Positions 26,984 through 35,989 of a stretch of 64,000 nt of DNA are shown piece by piece. Position 1 is the first letter of the stretch, and every line of letters begins with the position of its first letter. Source of the stretch: Thermospira aquatica. Its GTDB lineage: Bacteria > Spirochaetota > Brevinematia > Brevinematales > Thermospiraceae. The notes under the pieces were generated by a model. It saw only the letters and a program-made list of their open reading frames with translations, searched no databases and was not told the origin of the DNA. The DNA is taken from contig NZ_CP073355.1 of NCBI RefSeq assembly GCF_023525255.1, positions 682,001 through 746,000 on the forward strand. The letters are read 5' to 3'. The position numbers and the translations under genes are program-made.

Positions 26984-28453
26984 AGGCCCTCTCTTTCGAG
27001 TTCCTTCATCACAATCTCCGAAGAGATAAGACACATGGGAACCCCTACGCCTGGATGAGTGTATTGTCCCGTATAGTAAAGGTTTTTCACCTTTTTAGAC
27101 TTATGCGCTGGACGAAATATTGCCGTCTGGAAAAGTGTATGAGCAATTCCAAGAGCCGTTCCCTTATAGGCATGATAATCGTTCTCAAAATCTCGAACCG
27201 TGAAAACCCTCTGAACCTCAATAAATGGTCGAATGGATTCCCCTGTTACCCGTTCCACATGCTCAAGAGCCTTGTTTACGTAGATCTCTCGCTGACTGTC
27301 CGTATCCTCTAAACCAGCAGCAATGGGAATCAAAAGAAAGAGGTTTTCACATCCGTGAGGTGCCATTTCAGGATCAGTAAGACTTATAGCCGAGAGGTAG
27401 AAACAGGGATTCTCCGGCCAACCAGGTTTTTTAAAGATCTGATCAAAATGCTTGTCCCACTCACGGCTAAAATAGAGATTGTGGTGCTCAAGGGAGGGAA
27501 GCTTCTTTTTCACCCCCAAGATACACGATAAACATCGAAGGTGCCATGGTTCGTTTTTCCCAGAAACGGGGCTTGTAGGTCTGATATTCGGGTTCAAGAA
27601 GTTTTGTCTCTCCCCAGGCATAATCCCCGGAGTTGATCACAAGATCAGCGGGAAGTGTGCCTTCATCGGTAAGTACCCCCACAGCCCGACCATTTTCTAC
27701 CAGGATTTTTTTCACTTCAATTCCTGTTCGCACCTTTGCCCCATGCTCTGTCGCAAGTTTTGCAATAGCCTGCGCCACAGCATTCATTCCCCCTTTAGGA
27801 AACCACACACCAAGCTTCAGGTCTACATGACTCATAATAGAGTACAGCGCTGGAGCATTCGCAGGGCTTGCACCGAGAAAAACCATCGCATACTCAAGAA
27901 TCTGTCTGGCACAAATATCCGTAAAATATTTTCTTACAAAACTATCCAGCGTGGCAAAAATATCCAGTTTCAGGCCCTCTGTCAAAATTTTCCAGTTAAA
28001 GAAATCAAAAATCGATTTGTACTCTTTGTACACAAACTCAGACATGGCAGTTTTGTATTTGTACTCGGCTTTTTCCATATAAGACACAAGTTTTTTTGCC
28101 CCATTGGGTTCAAAACTCTCAAAGAGAGCCTTTGTTTTCTCAAAATCTTCGGTAATACGCACCGGTTCATGCCCTTCATAAAACACCTTGTAGTAGGTTT
28201 TAAGTTTATGAATGGTAAGATAATCGTTGATATCTTTGCCAAAAAGCTTAAAAAAACGCTCAAAAACCTCAGGCATAAGGTACCACGATGGCCCCATGTC
28301 AAACTTGTAGCCTTTATCTTCCCAGAGACGAGCCCTCCCGCCAATTTCAGGATTTTTCTCCAGAACTTCAACTTCGTGTCCACGTGAAGCAAGAAATGCG
28401 GCCATAGAAAGCCCCGCATACCCAGCCCCAATCACAATAACCCTTTTCTTCAT
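26980..28453 (-). pseudogene. crtI: CrtI-type phytoene desaturase, split by a frameshift
   Basis: A CrtI-family FAD desaturase of about 490 residues in two frames. The N-terminal part (28453 to about 27518) has VIVIGAGYAGLSMAAFLASR and VLEKNPEIGGRA. The C-terminal part (to 26980) has NLYYTGQYTHPGVGVPMCLI, the family signature. The frames join at a run of five C (plus strand 27513-27517): deleting one base restores YLGVKKKLPSLEHH. The total length then fits an intact enzyme. Either a real inactivating or phase-variable indel, or a homopolymer sequencing error. ATG 28453 is preceded by GGAGG. It is the first gene of the carotenoid operon and, if intact, the best candidate phytoene desaturase. 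Confidence 0.85.
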
Positions 28454-28503
28454 ATATTCCTCCAAAAGATTGTTTCAGTTTTAATAGTACACTCTTAAAA
28501 AAG

Positions 28504-29049
28504 CTACACCTTTAACAGTCCTCGAAAACCTCTCGAACTATAGTAAGATTCAGCACTATTATGATAGATAAACACATGACCATAACGTCTATCCCCAAAG
28601 AGTGCCCCACCCTTTTCCCGTATATCCTTTGGAGTAAGTATCCAGCTCGAGGTTTTCGTATCATACTCTCCCGTCTGCTGGAGACGTCGATACCAAACTT
28701 CATCCAAAAGCTCTATACCCATTTGCTCACACATTCCCAGAACACTTCCCTGAGGTCGAGCTTGCCTGCGTTTCTCAAGGGCGATATCATCATAGCAGAG
28801 ACTTCTTCTTCCAACAGGACTTTCGGGGGCACAGTCACAAAAAACAAAGCTTTCACTCTTTTCATCATAACCAATCACATCAGGTTCTCCCCCTGAAATC
28901 TCCATCTTCAGAAGAGATGAGAGTTTCTCATCAGTGAGTCTCGCCATCACATTTTCCCAGAGGATATTCTCGTGGCGATGGGGATGGCTGATAAATCTCT
29001 TTTCCAGAATTCTCATAAGCTCATCGAACGTGATACTTTCCAACACCAA
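28504..29049 (-). CDS. DUF4256 family protein
   Basis: About 181 residues, soluble, matching the DUF4256 family, which has no known activity. Recognisable segments are ISGGEPDVIGYDEKSESFVF, CDCAPESPVGRRSLCYD, and the C-terminal GGALFGDRRYGHVFIYHNSA. The start is uncertain: the frame opens at GTG 29085, but AGGAGAG sits 7 bases before TTG 29049, which also fits the short family N-terminus. It sits between the carotenoid operon and phosphofructokinase with no evident link to either. Confidence 0.75.
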   Translation of the reverse strand: MVLESITFDELMRILEKRFISHPHRHENILWENVMARLTDEKLSSLLKMEISGGEPDVIGYDEKSESFVFCDCAPESPVGRRSLCYDDIALEKRRQARPQGSVLGMCEQMGIELLDEVWYRRLQQTGEYDTKTSSWILTPKDIREKGGALFGDRRYGHVFIYHNSAESYYSSRGFRGLLKV

Positions 29050-29100
29050 TGTCTCTCTCCTTTTATGGTAGAGTTTTTTCCACACGTCCCTGTATGGTTT

Positions 29101-30453
29101 TCAGCTATTGACCATCGCAACAGGTTGGCCTGTTGTTTCAAGCACCGATGTCCAGAGAGAAGAATTGGTATCAATCTTTTTTCGACGACGGGTAGCTATA
29201 TCTATAGGGATATACGTAAAATTCCCCTGATAATACCCTACCAACACATTCGTACGACCACTCATACCTGCATGAACAGCTGCCTGAGCTAATTGAGAAC
29301 AAAAGATGGAATCATTGGGAGTAGGGGGACGGCTACGAATCGTATAACTTGGATCGATATACTTAATAGAATGGGAAATATGATGCTTTGTAAGATGTTC
29401 GCTTATCTTTTGCTTAAGGTAAAGACCTATATCTTTAAGCTTTTTGTTCCCCGAAGCATCGTACTCTTCTTTATCATTGGTAAAAAATTTCTGACCCGCT
29501 CCCTCTGCCACAACGATCACGGCATGTTTGCGTTTTAAAAGCCTCCTGGTCAGATGGGAAAGAAACCCATTGGACCCATCGAGATCAAAATCCACCTCAG
29601 GGATAAGACAAAAGTTTGGTTCATTTGTAGCGATGGTCGCATGAGCAGCAATAAACCCTGAGTCTCTTCCCATCACCTTGACAATCCCAATACCGTTGTC
29701 ATGAGCTTTCGCTTCCGTATGAGCGGCATAGATCGCATCACACGCCTCGGAAAAGGCTGTTTCAAACCCAAACGAACGGTCAATATACGAGATATCGTTA
29801 TCAATTGTCTTAGGAATACCAACAATAGCGATCTTGAGACCTCGTCTGGCGATCTCTTCGGCAATCTGCTGTGCCCCCCGGAGTGTCCCATCTCCCCCGA
29901 TTGTGTAGAGGATATCAATATTCAGTTCCTGAAGCCTGTCTACCATCTTTACAGGATCCTGATTCCCCCTCGAAGTTCCAAGGATGGTTCCTCCATCGGT
30001 GTGAATAGTTTCAACTATCTCGGGAGTTAAAAGCTGAACATCGTAACCATTTTCTTTCACAAGCCCTGCATACCCATAACGAAAACCATATATTCTTTTG
30101 TTGTTATACCGATAGTAGTTCATCATCACAATCGAACGAATCACCGAGTTAAGCCCCGGACATATTCCTCCACAGGTAACAATCCCAGAAACCGTTTCCC
30201 CTGGCTCAAAAAACACTTTGCGCCGTGGCCCAGCCTTTTCAAAAGAGGGAATAGGGATGTCATGCTGGATAAACTTTTCAATGAGCCCTTTGTCCGTAAT
30301 AGCCACAACCCTCTCGTCATCAGGAATAAACCCCGTCTCCTGAATCATATTCTCAAAAGGAGAGGTATAATGACATGTTCCAAGTCTCTCGATGGTAAGA
30401 TCCTCTTCCATCAGCTCCTGAACCCATGACGGAGCATCAAAGGGGAGTTTCAT
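29101..30453 (-). CDS. 6-phosphofructokinase, plant/trypanosomatid-like ATP-type
   Basis: Phosphorylates fructose 6-phosphate in glycolysis. About 450 residues, longer than the bacterial PfkA type. SGIVTCGGICPGLNSVIRSI, YTIGGDGTLRGAQ and GIPKTIDNDISYIDRSFGF are diagnostic. The Gly in GGDGT points to ATP as phosphoryl donor, whereas PKTIDND is otherwise typical of PPi enzymes; the combination is that of plant and kinetoplastid ATP-PFKs. ATG 30453 is chosen because of GGAGAAAT upstream; 24 further open codons precede it. A strong promoter lies just upstream. Confidence 0.92.
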   Translation of the reverse strand: MKLPFDAPSWVQELMEEDLTIERLGTCHYTSPFENMIQETGFIPDDERVVAITDKGLIEKFIQHDIPIPSFEKAGPRRKVFFEPGETVSGIVTCGGICPGLNSVIRSIVMMNYYRYNNKRIYGFRYGYAGLVKENGYDVQLLTPEIVETIHTDGGTILGTSRGNQDPVKMVDRLQELNIDILYTIGGDGTLRGAQQIAEEIARRGLKIAIVGIPKTIDNDISYIDRSFGFETAFSEACDAIYAAHTEAKAHDNGIGIVKVMGRDSGFIAAHATIATNEPNFCLIPEVDFDLDGSNGFLSHLTRRLLKRKHAVIVVAEGAGQKFFTNDKEEYDASGNKKLKDIGLYLKQKISEHLTKHHISHSIKYIDPSYTIRSRPPTPNDSIFCSQLAQAAVHAGMSGRTNVLVGYYQGNFTYIPIDIATRRRKKIDTNSSLWTSVLETTGQPVAMVNS

Positions 30454-30486
30454 GGATTTCTCCTTCTTTTCTATTTTTCTTTGGTT

Positions 30487-30515
30487 ATTGTAAACCATCT
30501 TTGGTCTCCTGTCAA
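30487..30515 (-). promoter_or_regulatory. Sigma70-type promoter for phosphofructokinase
   Basis: On the minus strand, TTGACA (30515-30510) and TACAAT (30492-30487) are spaced by 17 bp, 34 bp before the chosen ATG. Confidence 0.7.
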
Positions 30516-30657
30516 TTTTATACAAAAAGAAATTTTTTCTTCTTTCTTATAAAGATAGGAAATTGAGTATAACCAAAAATATGAGCAAGCTATTTCTCTT
30601 TTTCAGTCTAATTTTATTTCAAAGAAACACTCAAAACAACGCACTCAAATCTTTTTA

Positions 30658-30739
30658 GATATTACCATGTTTCAGTATGTTCCTTTTTTGGGCATTTTTC
30701 CTTTCTCCCTCTTTTTCCGTACTGCAATATGGTAAGAGC
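30658..30739. repeat. R1 inverted pair
   Basis: Plus copy GATATTACCATGTTTCAGT at 30658-30676 and minus copy ACTGCAATATGGTAAGAGC at 30721-30739. They face each other across 44 bp in the intergenic gap between two divergent genes. The remainder of 30516-30930 is AT-rich and shows no supported gene. Confidence 0.75.
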
Positions 30740-30931
30740 ATATCAAAAAAGAGAATATCCACACAAATTCATAATTAAAAAAATCTTTACTTGCTTCTGT
30801 GCTAAAAATAAAAAAACATAACGTTTCGAGGAAAACAAAAAACCAGACATATACCTGCCAGATATCCTCTGATCTTAAAAACACCTCCAGCAAAAAATCC
30901 TACAAAAAACACAATGTTTTTCTTGATAAAA

Positions 30932-30964
30932 AGTTTATATTAACTTATAATATTAGTGTAAACT
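30932..30964 (+). promoter_or_regulatory. Palindromic operator overlapping the promoter of the iron-regulator operon
   Basis: A 33-bp imperfect palindrome runs from AGTTTATATTAA to TTAGTGTAAACT with two mismatches in the outer arms. It covers TATAAT (30946-30951) and lies about 17 bp before the ATG; TTGATA at 30923-30928 would be the -35 box with 17 bp spacing. The position suits repression by the DtxR-type protein encoded immediately downstream. Confidence 0.6.
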
Positions 30965-30980
30965 AACTTTTGGAGAACGT

Positions 30981-31361
30981 ATGACGCAAAGCCTCGAAGA
31001 CTACATCGAAGCCATTTATATTCTTTCGAGAGAAACAGGTTATACCCGCGTGAAAGGTATAGCCGAAAAGCTCCATGTTTCCAGACCCTCCGTCATCCAA
31101 GCGCTCAAACACTTAAGCGAAAACGGTTTTATCACTCAGGAACGCTATGGCTACATTCACCTCACGGAAACCGGGAAACAAACGGCAACTCAAGTACTCA
31201 AACGACACCAAACCCTCACCCAATTTCTCATCACGCTTGGGGTCTCTCCTGAAGTAGCCGAAAAAGATGCCTGTCGTATCGAACATGTGGTGAGCCAGGA
31301 AACCATGAACACCATCGAAAAATTTCTTCATTCACAGACAAAACCAAAGAAAAGAAAGTAA
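30981..31361 (+). CDS. DtxR/MntR-family metal-dependent transcriptional regulator
   Basis: A 126-residue short-form regulator. MTQSLEDYIEAIYILSRETG and VKGIAEKLHVSRPSVIQALK form the winged helix-turn-helix. The dimerisation/metal region follows, with the DACRIEHVVSQETMNTIEKF segment carrying the His/Glu ligands. The SH3-like C-terminal domain of DtxR is absent, as in MntR. It probably binds Fe(II) or Mn(II) and represses the operon. It is 18 bp upstream of the FeoAB gene, which favours iron. Good GGAG ribosome site. Confidence 0.88.
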   Translation: MTQSLEDYIEAIYILSRETGYTRVKGIAEKLHVSRPSVIQALKHLSENGFITQERYGYIHLTETGKQTATQVLKRHQTLTQFLITLGVSPEVAEKDACRIEHVVSQETMNTIEKFLHSQTKPKKRK

Positions 31362-31379
31362 ACTGCCAGAGGAGGCACC

Positions 31380-33575
31380 ATGACACAGACCCTCGATAAA
31401 CTCGAAGCCGGCAAACGCTTCAGGGTAAAACAGATTCTGGGAGAAGGCAAAGGTCTTCACAGGATCAGAGAGTTGGGATTTTCCACCATTCAGGAAGGAG
31501 TGGTGGTAAGAAACGCCCGAGGCCCTATCCTTGTTTCCATCCAGGATCGCCAAATCGCTATAGGACGCGGAATAGCTGCAAGAATAGAGGTAGAGGTTCT
31601 TCGTGATATTCTCTACAATGAACTTGCCCTCATCGGCCAACCAAATTGTGGAAAAACCCTTCTTTTTAACCGCCTCACAGGATCCTCACAACATGTTGGA
31701 AACTGGCCAGGCGTCACCGTCGAAAAAAAAGAAGGAAAAACCATCATTGGTGGACTTCCTCTATCGGTCATAGATCTGCCGGGAATCTATAGCTTTTCAA
31801 GTCTCAGCGAAGAAGAAGAAGTAGCCAAATCGTTTGTTCTCAGTGCCAAGCAGACACTTTTTCTCAATATCCTGGATGCTACTCACCTTGAGGCCAATCT
31901 CTATCTTACCGTTCAGTTAGCCCTGATGCGCGTCCCGATGATTGTTGTTGTGAACATGATGGATGAAGCAGAAAAAGAAGGGCTTTCTCTTGACCTTTCA
32001 AGGCTTTCAGAGCTTCTAGGTGTCCCCGTGATAGGAATTTCAGCCTTGAAGGGTGAGGATATTGCGAGGTTAAAACAACTTATTGCCGAAGTACTCGACC
32101 AAAAAATAGAAATATCTCTCCGCCTTTCCCAAAATGAAGTAACCAAAACTCTTGAAAAGATAGCCGAGATATTTGCTGCCAATGGGATAGAACCCTCTTT
32201 TTGGGCAGCGTATGCATACCTCGAGACCAACAATCTCCCCAAAGAAATCGAAGATCTTTCCGGGTTACCACCTCTGAGAGAATCTTTTGTCCAGAAAGTA
32301 AAAAAAGATATGCCCACCGTGATGACAGAATGGATCCTTTCCCTCTGTATGGGCATAGCCCGCGAAGTGGTAAAACACAGGATTCTCTCCCTGCAAACCA
32401 AAAAACGCATAACCAACGCCCTTGATGCAATTTTTTTAAATCCCATCGTGGGCCCCATTCTCTTTTTCCTTTTTATGGGAAGTATTTTCTGGATTACCTT
32501 TCAACTCGGGGATATCCTCTCAGGGTATCTCGAATCTTTCTTCGGTTTTCTGGCAGAAAAGGCTCAAACCATCCCCATTCCCTGGCTTGCCTCTTTTATT
32601 TCAGATGGTCTTATCGGCGGTGTGGGAAATGTGGTAGCCCTTTTCCCTTATATTGTCATCATCTTTCTCTTGCTCTCGTTTCTTGAAGACTCAGGCTATA
32701 TGGCCCGAGGAACCTTTCTTGTAGACCGTTTCATGCACAAAATTGGCCTTCACGGAAAATCTTTTGTTCCCCTTGTTCTTGGTTTTGGATGTTCGGTTCC
32801 AGCGATAATGTCCACACGTATGCTTGACAACCGCTCAGACAAAATCAAAACCATGCTGATGGTGCCTTTTTTCAGTTGCTCTGCCCGAATGCCTGTGTTC
32901 ACCCTTTTTGCGGCAGCCTTTTTTGGTAAAAACGGATGGATGATGCTTTTAGCGTTGTACGTTCTGGGAGTTTTCGTGGCAATTTTTACAGCCTGGTGGC
33001 TTAGTAAAAGCCTTATCAAAGAGCATTCTGAAGGGCTTATCATGGAACTTCCTGTGTATCGTATGCCTTCTCCTCTCAACCTCTGGAATAATACCTGGAA
33101 TAGAAGTAAAGAGTACCTCATCCGGGCAGGAAGCATCCTCTTGTTTTTCTCGATTGTTTTGTGGCTTCTCTCCATTCTCCCCTGGGGGGTAGAACCCGGC
33201 AGTAGTGACTCATTGATTGGAAGAATAGGACACGGAATTTCGTGGATTTTTTCTCCCCTCGGGTTTGATTGGCAGATGACGGTAGCCCTTGTAAACGGTT
33301 TTTTTGCCAAGGAGATTGTGATTTCAACCCTGGGAGTCCTTTATGGGAGTGGAGAATCTCTGGCCGCAGTTCTCCCTCAACATATGAGCCTCCCCACCAT
33401 GCTTGCCTACATGGTGTTTATCCTTCTCTATATCCCGTGTGCTGCAACAGTCGCAACCCTGAGAGTAGAAAGTCGATCATGGAAATGGACGCTTTTTGCT
33501 ATTGTATATGGACTCTTGGTAGCATGGGGACTTGCCTTTGTTATAAAAATAGTGAGCACGCTAATTCTGGGATAA
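31380..33575 (+). CDS. feoB: Ferrous iron transporter, FeoA-FeoB fusion
   Basis: A 731-residue inner-membrane Fe(II) transporter. Residues 1-73 are a FeoA-like SH3 domain (MRELGF-type RIRELGFSTIQEG motif). The G-protein domain follows with G1 GQPNCGKT near residue 86, G3 DLPGIYS near 130 and G4 NMMD near 192. From about 345 onward come the membrane helices with the conserved GFGCSVPAIMSTR motif and the second Gate segment with PCAATVATLR. Fusion of FeoA to FeoB occurs in several anaerobic lineages. It follows the metal regulator in one operon; an R1 repeat begins 13 bp after its stop. Confidence 0.95.
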   Translation: MTQTLDKLEAGKRFRVKQILGEGKGLHRIRELGFSTIQEGVVVRNARGPILVSIQDRQIAIGRGIAARIEVEVLRDILYNELALIGQPNCGKTLLFNRLTGSSQHVGNWPGVTVEKKEGKTIIGGLPLSVIDLPGIYSFSSLSEEEEVAKSFVLSAKQTLFLNILDATHLEANLYLTVQLALMRVPMIVVVNMMDEAEKEGLSLDLSRLSELLGVPVIGISALKGEDIARLKQLIAEVLDQKIEISLRLSQNEVTKTLEKIAEIFAANGIEPSFWAAYAYLETNNLPKEIEDLSGLPPLRESFVQKVKKDMPTVMTEWILSLCMGIAREVVKHRILSLQTKKRITNALDAIFLNPIVGPILFFLFMGSIFWITFQLGDILSGYLESFFGFLAEKAQTIPIPWLASFISDGLIGGVGNVVALFPYIVIIFLLLSFLEDSGYMARGTFLVDRFMHKIGLHGKSFVPLVLGFGCSVPAIMSTRMLDNRSDKIKTMLMVPFFSCSARMPVFTLFAAAFFGKNGWMMLLALYVLGVFVAIFTAWWLSKSLIKEHSEGLIMELPVYRMPSPLNLWNNTWNRSKEYLIRAGSILLFFSIVLWLLSILPWGVEPGSSDSLIGRIGHGISWIFSPLGFDWQMTVALVNGFFAKEIVISTLGVLYGSGESLAAVLPQHMSLPTMLAYMVFILLYIPCAATVATLRVESRSWKWTLFAIVYGLLVAWGLAFVIKIVSTLILG

Positions 33576-33588
33576 GGGAAACAAGAAA

Positions 33589-33649
33589 ACTGCAACAAGG
33601 TAATAGCATAATTTTTTTATCCAAAAATACCCTGTTACCCTTTTTCAGT
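33589..33649. repeat. R1 inverted pair after feoB
   Basis: Minus copy ACTGCAACAAGGTAATAGC at 33589-33607 and plus copy CCTGTTACCCTTTTTCAGT at 33631-33649, back to back with 23 bp between them. The pair lies 13 bp downstream of the feoB stop. It could double as a transcript end, although the paired arms are imperfect. Confidence 0.7.
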
Positions 33650-33755
33650 TTTTTTATCACCCAGGTGTTCTTTTTTTAGCCATATGAAAAAAACACTTTC
33701 TTTTTCTTTCAGGAGAAAAAATCAATCATGGCAAAAAAATTTCCCGAGCAGCTTC

Positions 33756-34691
33756 TTATTTGGTTTGTTTCTTTTCCAGATGAACAAGCACCTTATAGGT
33801 AACCCATCCGATAACAATCATCGCAATACAAAAAAGACCGTAAGAAATATAGAGAGGAATACCCTGGGTAAGTGCCGTATACTCTGACATCCCCCCTATA
33901 CTTGCAATAAGATTCAAAGGAAGAAAAATAATATTAATAATCGTCAAGTTTTTAATAAGAACATTCATATTGTTATTGACAATACTGGCGCGGGCATCCA
34001 TGAGGCTGGCAAAGACCTCAGAGTATATTTCAGCCTGTTTGGCTGCCTGCTCGGTTTCTACCAAAAGGTCGGAAAGAAAATCCTCATCACATGGCACTGC
34101 TCTTACAAAGAGATAGTTTTGAAACTTTGTGAGGGCGCTTTTGTTTCCATTGAGTGCCTCAAGGTAAAAGATAAGTACCTCACTCAAATGAAACATCTGA
34201 AGAAGGTACTCGTTTTTCAGAGAGGTGTTGATCTTTTCCTGGATCTCTCTGGCCATAAGCTTAATGATCTTCAGATGTTCGGTAAAACTTTTTATAATAT
34301 GGTACTGGAAATAAAAAATCGCATCATGATTGGTCTGAAGAAAAAGATGAAGTTTCCCCTGGATATTGGGAATCTTCTTTTGTGAAATGATGATAAGATT
34401 CTCACCCCTCACAAAAAAACCAAGAGACATAATGTTAAGAGAAAACACATCTCCCAGCATGAGAGGTGCAGGAGATTTCCAGATGAGGGTATAATTTTCT
34501 TTTTGATCCGTATCAAACTCAAAACGAGCGACCTCATCGGCATCCAGAGCTGACGCCAGGGAGTGCTCATCAATATCAAAAGTCTTCTTGATGTATTCTT
34601 TTTCTTCGCTATCAACATTGTAATAGTAAAAAATATGCCCTTCAGCGGAGGGAGAGAGTTGACTATTGAGAAGAGTGTAACGCTCCACCAT
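33756..34691 (-). CDS. CorA-family divalent cation channel, GMS variant
   Basis: A 311-residue protein with the CorA architecture: a large soluble N-terminal domain, a long helix, and two C-terminal membrane helices (about residues 245-270 and 280-303). The pore signature between them reads IASIGGMSEYTA, so the usual GMN is GMS. It would pass Mg(II) or another divalent ion, but the altered selectivity motif makes the ion uncertain. GGAGG precedes the ATG and a near-perfect promoter lies upstream. Confidence 0.82.
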   Translation of the reverse strand: MVERYTLLNSQLSPSAEGHIFYYYNVDSEEKEYIKKTFDIDEHSLASALDADEVARFEFDTDQKENYTLIWKSPAPLMLGDVFSLNIMSLGFFVRGENLIIISQKKIPNIQGKLHLFLQTNHDAIFYFQYHIIKSFTEHLKIIKLMAREIQEKINTSLKNEYLLQMFHLSEVLIFYLEALNGNKSALTKFQNYLFVRAVPCDEDFLSDLLVETEQAAKQAEIYSEVFASLMDARASIVNNNMNVLIKNLTIINIIFLPLNLIASIGGMSEYTALTQGIPLYISYGLFCIAMIVIGWVTYKVLVHLEKKQTK

Positions 34692-34741
34692 AGAGATCCT
34701 CCTCTATATGATTGGAAGCTTCAAAAAACCTCCGCAACTGT

Positions 34742-34770
34742 ATTATAATGAACGAGAAAGTTCCTGTCAA
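34742..34770 (-). promoter_or_regulatory. Consensus sigma70-type promoter for the CorA-like gene
   Basis: On the minus strand TTGACA (34770-34765) and TATAAT (34747-34742) are both perfect and spaced by 17 bp, about 50 bp before the start codon. Confidence 0.8.
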
Positions 34771-34785
34771 GGGAAAAATAAAAAA

Positions 34786-35658
34786 TTAATCCCCCGGATA
34801 AGTCTTCGACTTTTGTTCAGCGTCTTTGCGTTCGCCTTTTGCCATATCGAGGTCTTCAGGAGAAAAGAGATTCCTCTCAAAATTATTGGTAATAAACTCT
34901 GTGAGAGTATGAACAACCCTGTCAACCTGATCCTTTTGTGAGGCAGGAACCTGTTCGGGTTTATTCTTGAGGGTATCTTTTAAAGAGAGGATAAAGTAGG
35001 GATACGCGGGATTGGGGAAGGGAATACTCTCCAGTGATTCCCACGCTGCCTCGATAGTTTGAGGAAGATGATTTTGAATATGGACAATCTGGAGAAGAAT
35101 AGGAACCGCTTTAGGAGATCCCCCCTTTCCGAGACTTTTGACAATTTCCATCACAATCTCATCGGTCTTTTGCATTTTGGGATCTGTATAGGAAAAAGTA
35201 TCAAAATAATAATCATAATTAAGAAGATAGGATATACCCCTAATAAAACCATCATCCTTGATAAATCGAACCATTCTCGCCGCCCAGCGACGTACCTCGT
35301 AGCTTTTGTCAAACTTGAGAAGATACCAGATCATGTACCCATCCCGATCAGTGTACTGGATATTCGTCAAAGCATGGATCCTGGTTTCCACCGAAAACAA
35401 ACGGGAATTCCCATAGATATCAGCACTTCGCACATCGTACATCACAATATCCTTGAGCACTTCGTTTTTCAGAGGATCGTTACTCTGAATGATAAAATCT
35501 ACCAGAAAAATCTGATTATTGCGGTTCCTCGGCTGTTCCAATTCCGTAACAATATATTGAAGCTTTGGAGAGAGCTTATTATAGGAAACTCTTGTGAGAA
35601 ATCCCCAATGCGTCGCAATACACACCATCCACAAAAGAAAAAAAACTTTTCCTCTCAT
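34786..35658 (-). CDS. Exported protein with HEAT-like helical repeats, unknown
   Basis: A 290-residue protein with an N-terminal signal peptide or anchor (KVFFLLWMVCIATHWGF). The rest is helical and reads like HEAT/armadillo repeats, for example EVRRWAARMVRFI and SPKAVPILLQIVHIQ, the pattern seen in PBS-lyase-type scaffolds. The C-terminal 40 residues are charged. No enzyme motif is visible. It is 15 bp upstream of nothing in its own direction but follows the small 35674-35979 gene on the same strand, so the two may be co-transcribed with the ABC operon. Confidence 0.6.
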   Translation of the reverse strand: MRGKVFFLLWMVCIATHWGFLTRVSYNKLSPKLQYIVTELEQPRNRNNQIFLVDFIIQSNDPLKNEVLKDIVMYDVRSADIYGNSRLFSVETRIHALTNIQYTDRDGYMIWYLLKFDKSYEVRRWAARMVRFIKDDGFIRGISYLLNYDYYFDTFSYTDPKMQKTDEIVMEIVKSLGKGGSPKAVPILLQIVHIQNHLPQTIEAAWESLESIPFPNPAYPYFILSLKDTLKNKPEQVPASQKDQVDRVVHTLTEFITNNFERNLFSPEDLDMAKGERKDAEQKSKTYPGD

Positions 35659-35673
35659 ACTTCCCCCCTGTGG

Positions 35674-35979
35674 TTATTTTCGCTCCTTCATCACCGTTTG
35701 AATAGCCTGGAAAAGAATCTCTTCGATATTTGAGTGGGTAAATTTGCCTTCAGAAAAGAGCTGTTCAAGATTCATAAAAACCCTTTCATTGGTCTGGTAG
35801 AGAAGTTCTCCGATAATCTCCTCAAGATCTTGAGGGGTCGCCTCATGCTGGTATCCCATCTTTGCAAGGAGCTTATTAAGAGCTGGCAGAAGCACATCGT
35901 ACGGGATATGTCCCTCCCGAATATCATAGGCAAACACCAGCCTTCCCTGGGTTTGGCCACTAATCTTCATTTTTGGCAT
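35674..35979 (-). CDS. Small conserved-looking protein of unknown function
   Basis: A 101-residue protein with GGGAGG before its ATG. It has an N-terminal beta-rich segment and a helical, acidic C-terminus; no cysteine pair, signal peptide or known motif is seen. It lies 10 bp downstream of the ABC ATP-binding gene and 15 bp upstream of the exported helical-repeat gene, so it is in the same transcript. Confidence 0.55.
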   Translation of the reverse strand: MPKMKISGQTQGRLVFAYDIREGHIPYDVLLPALNKLLAKMGYQHEATPQDLEEIIGELLYQTNERVFMNLEQLFSEGKFTHSNIEEILFQAIQTVMKERK

Positions 35980-35989
35980 ACCGTCCTCC

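Noticed and set aside
27479-28387. Plus-strand open frame of about 300 codons opposite the first desaturase
   Set aside because: It is antisense to a clear CrtI-family coding sequence, has no recognisable domain, and its composition mirrors the real gene.
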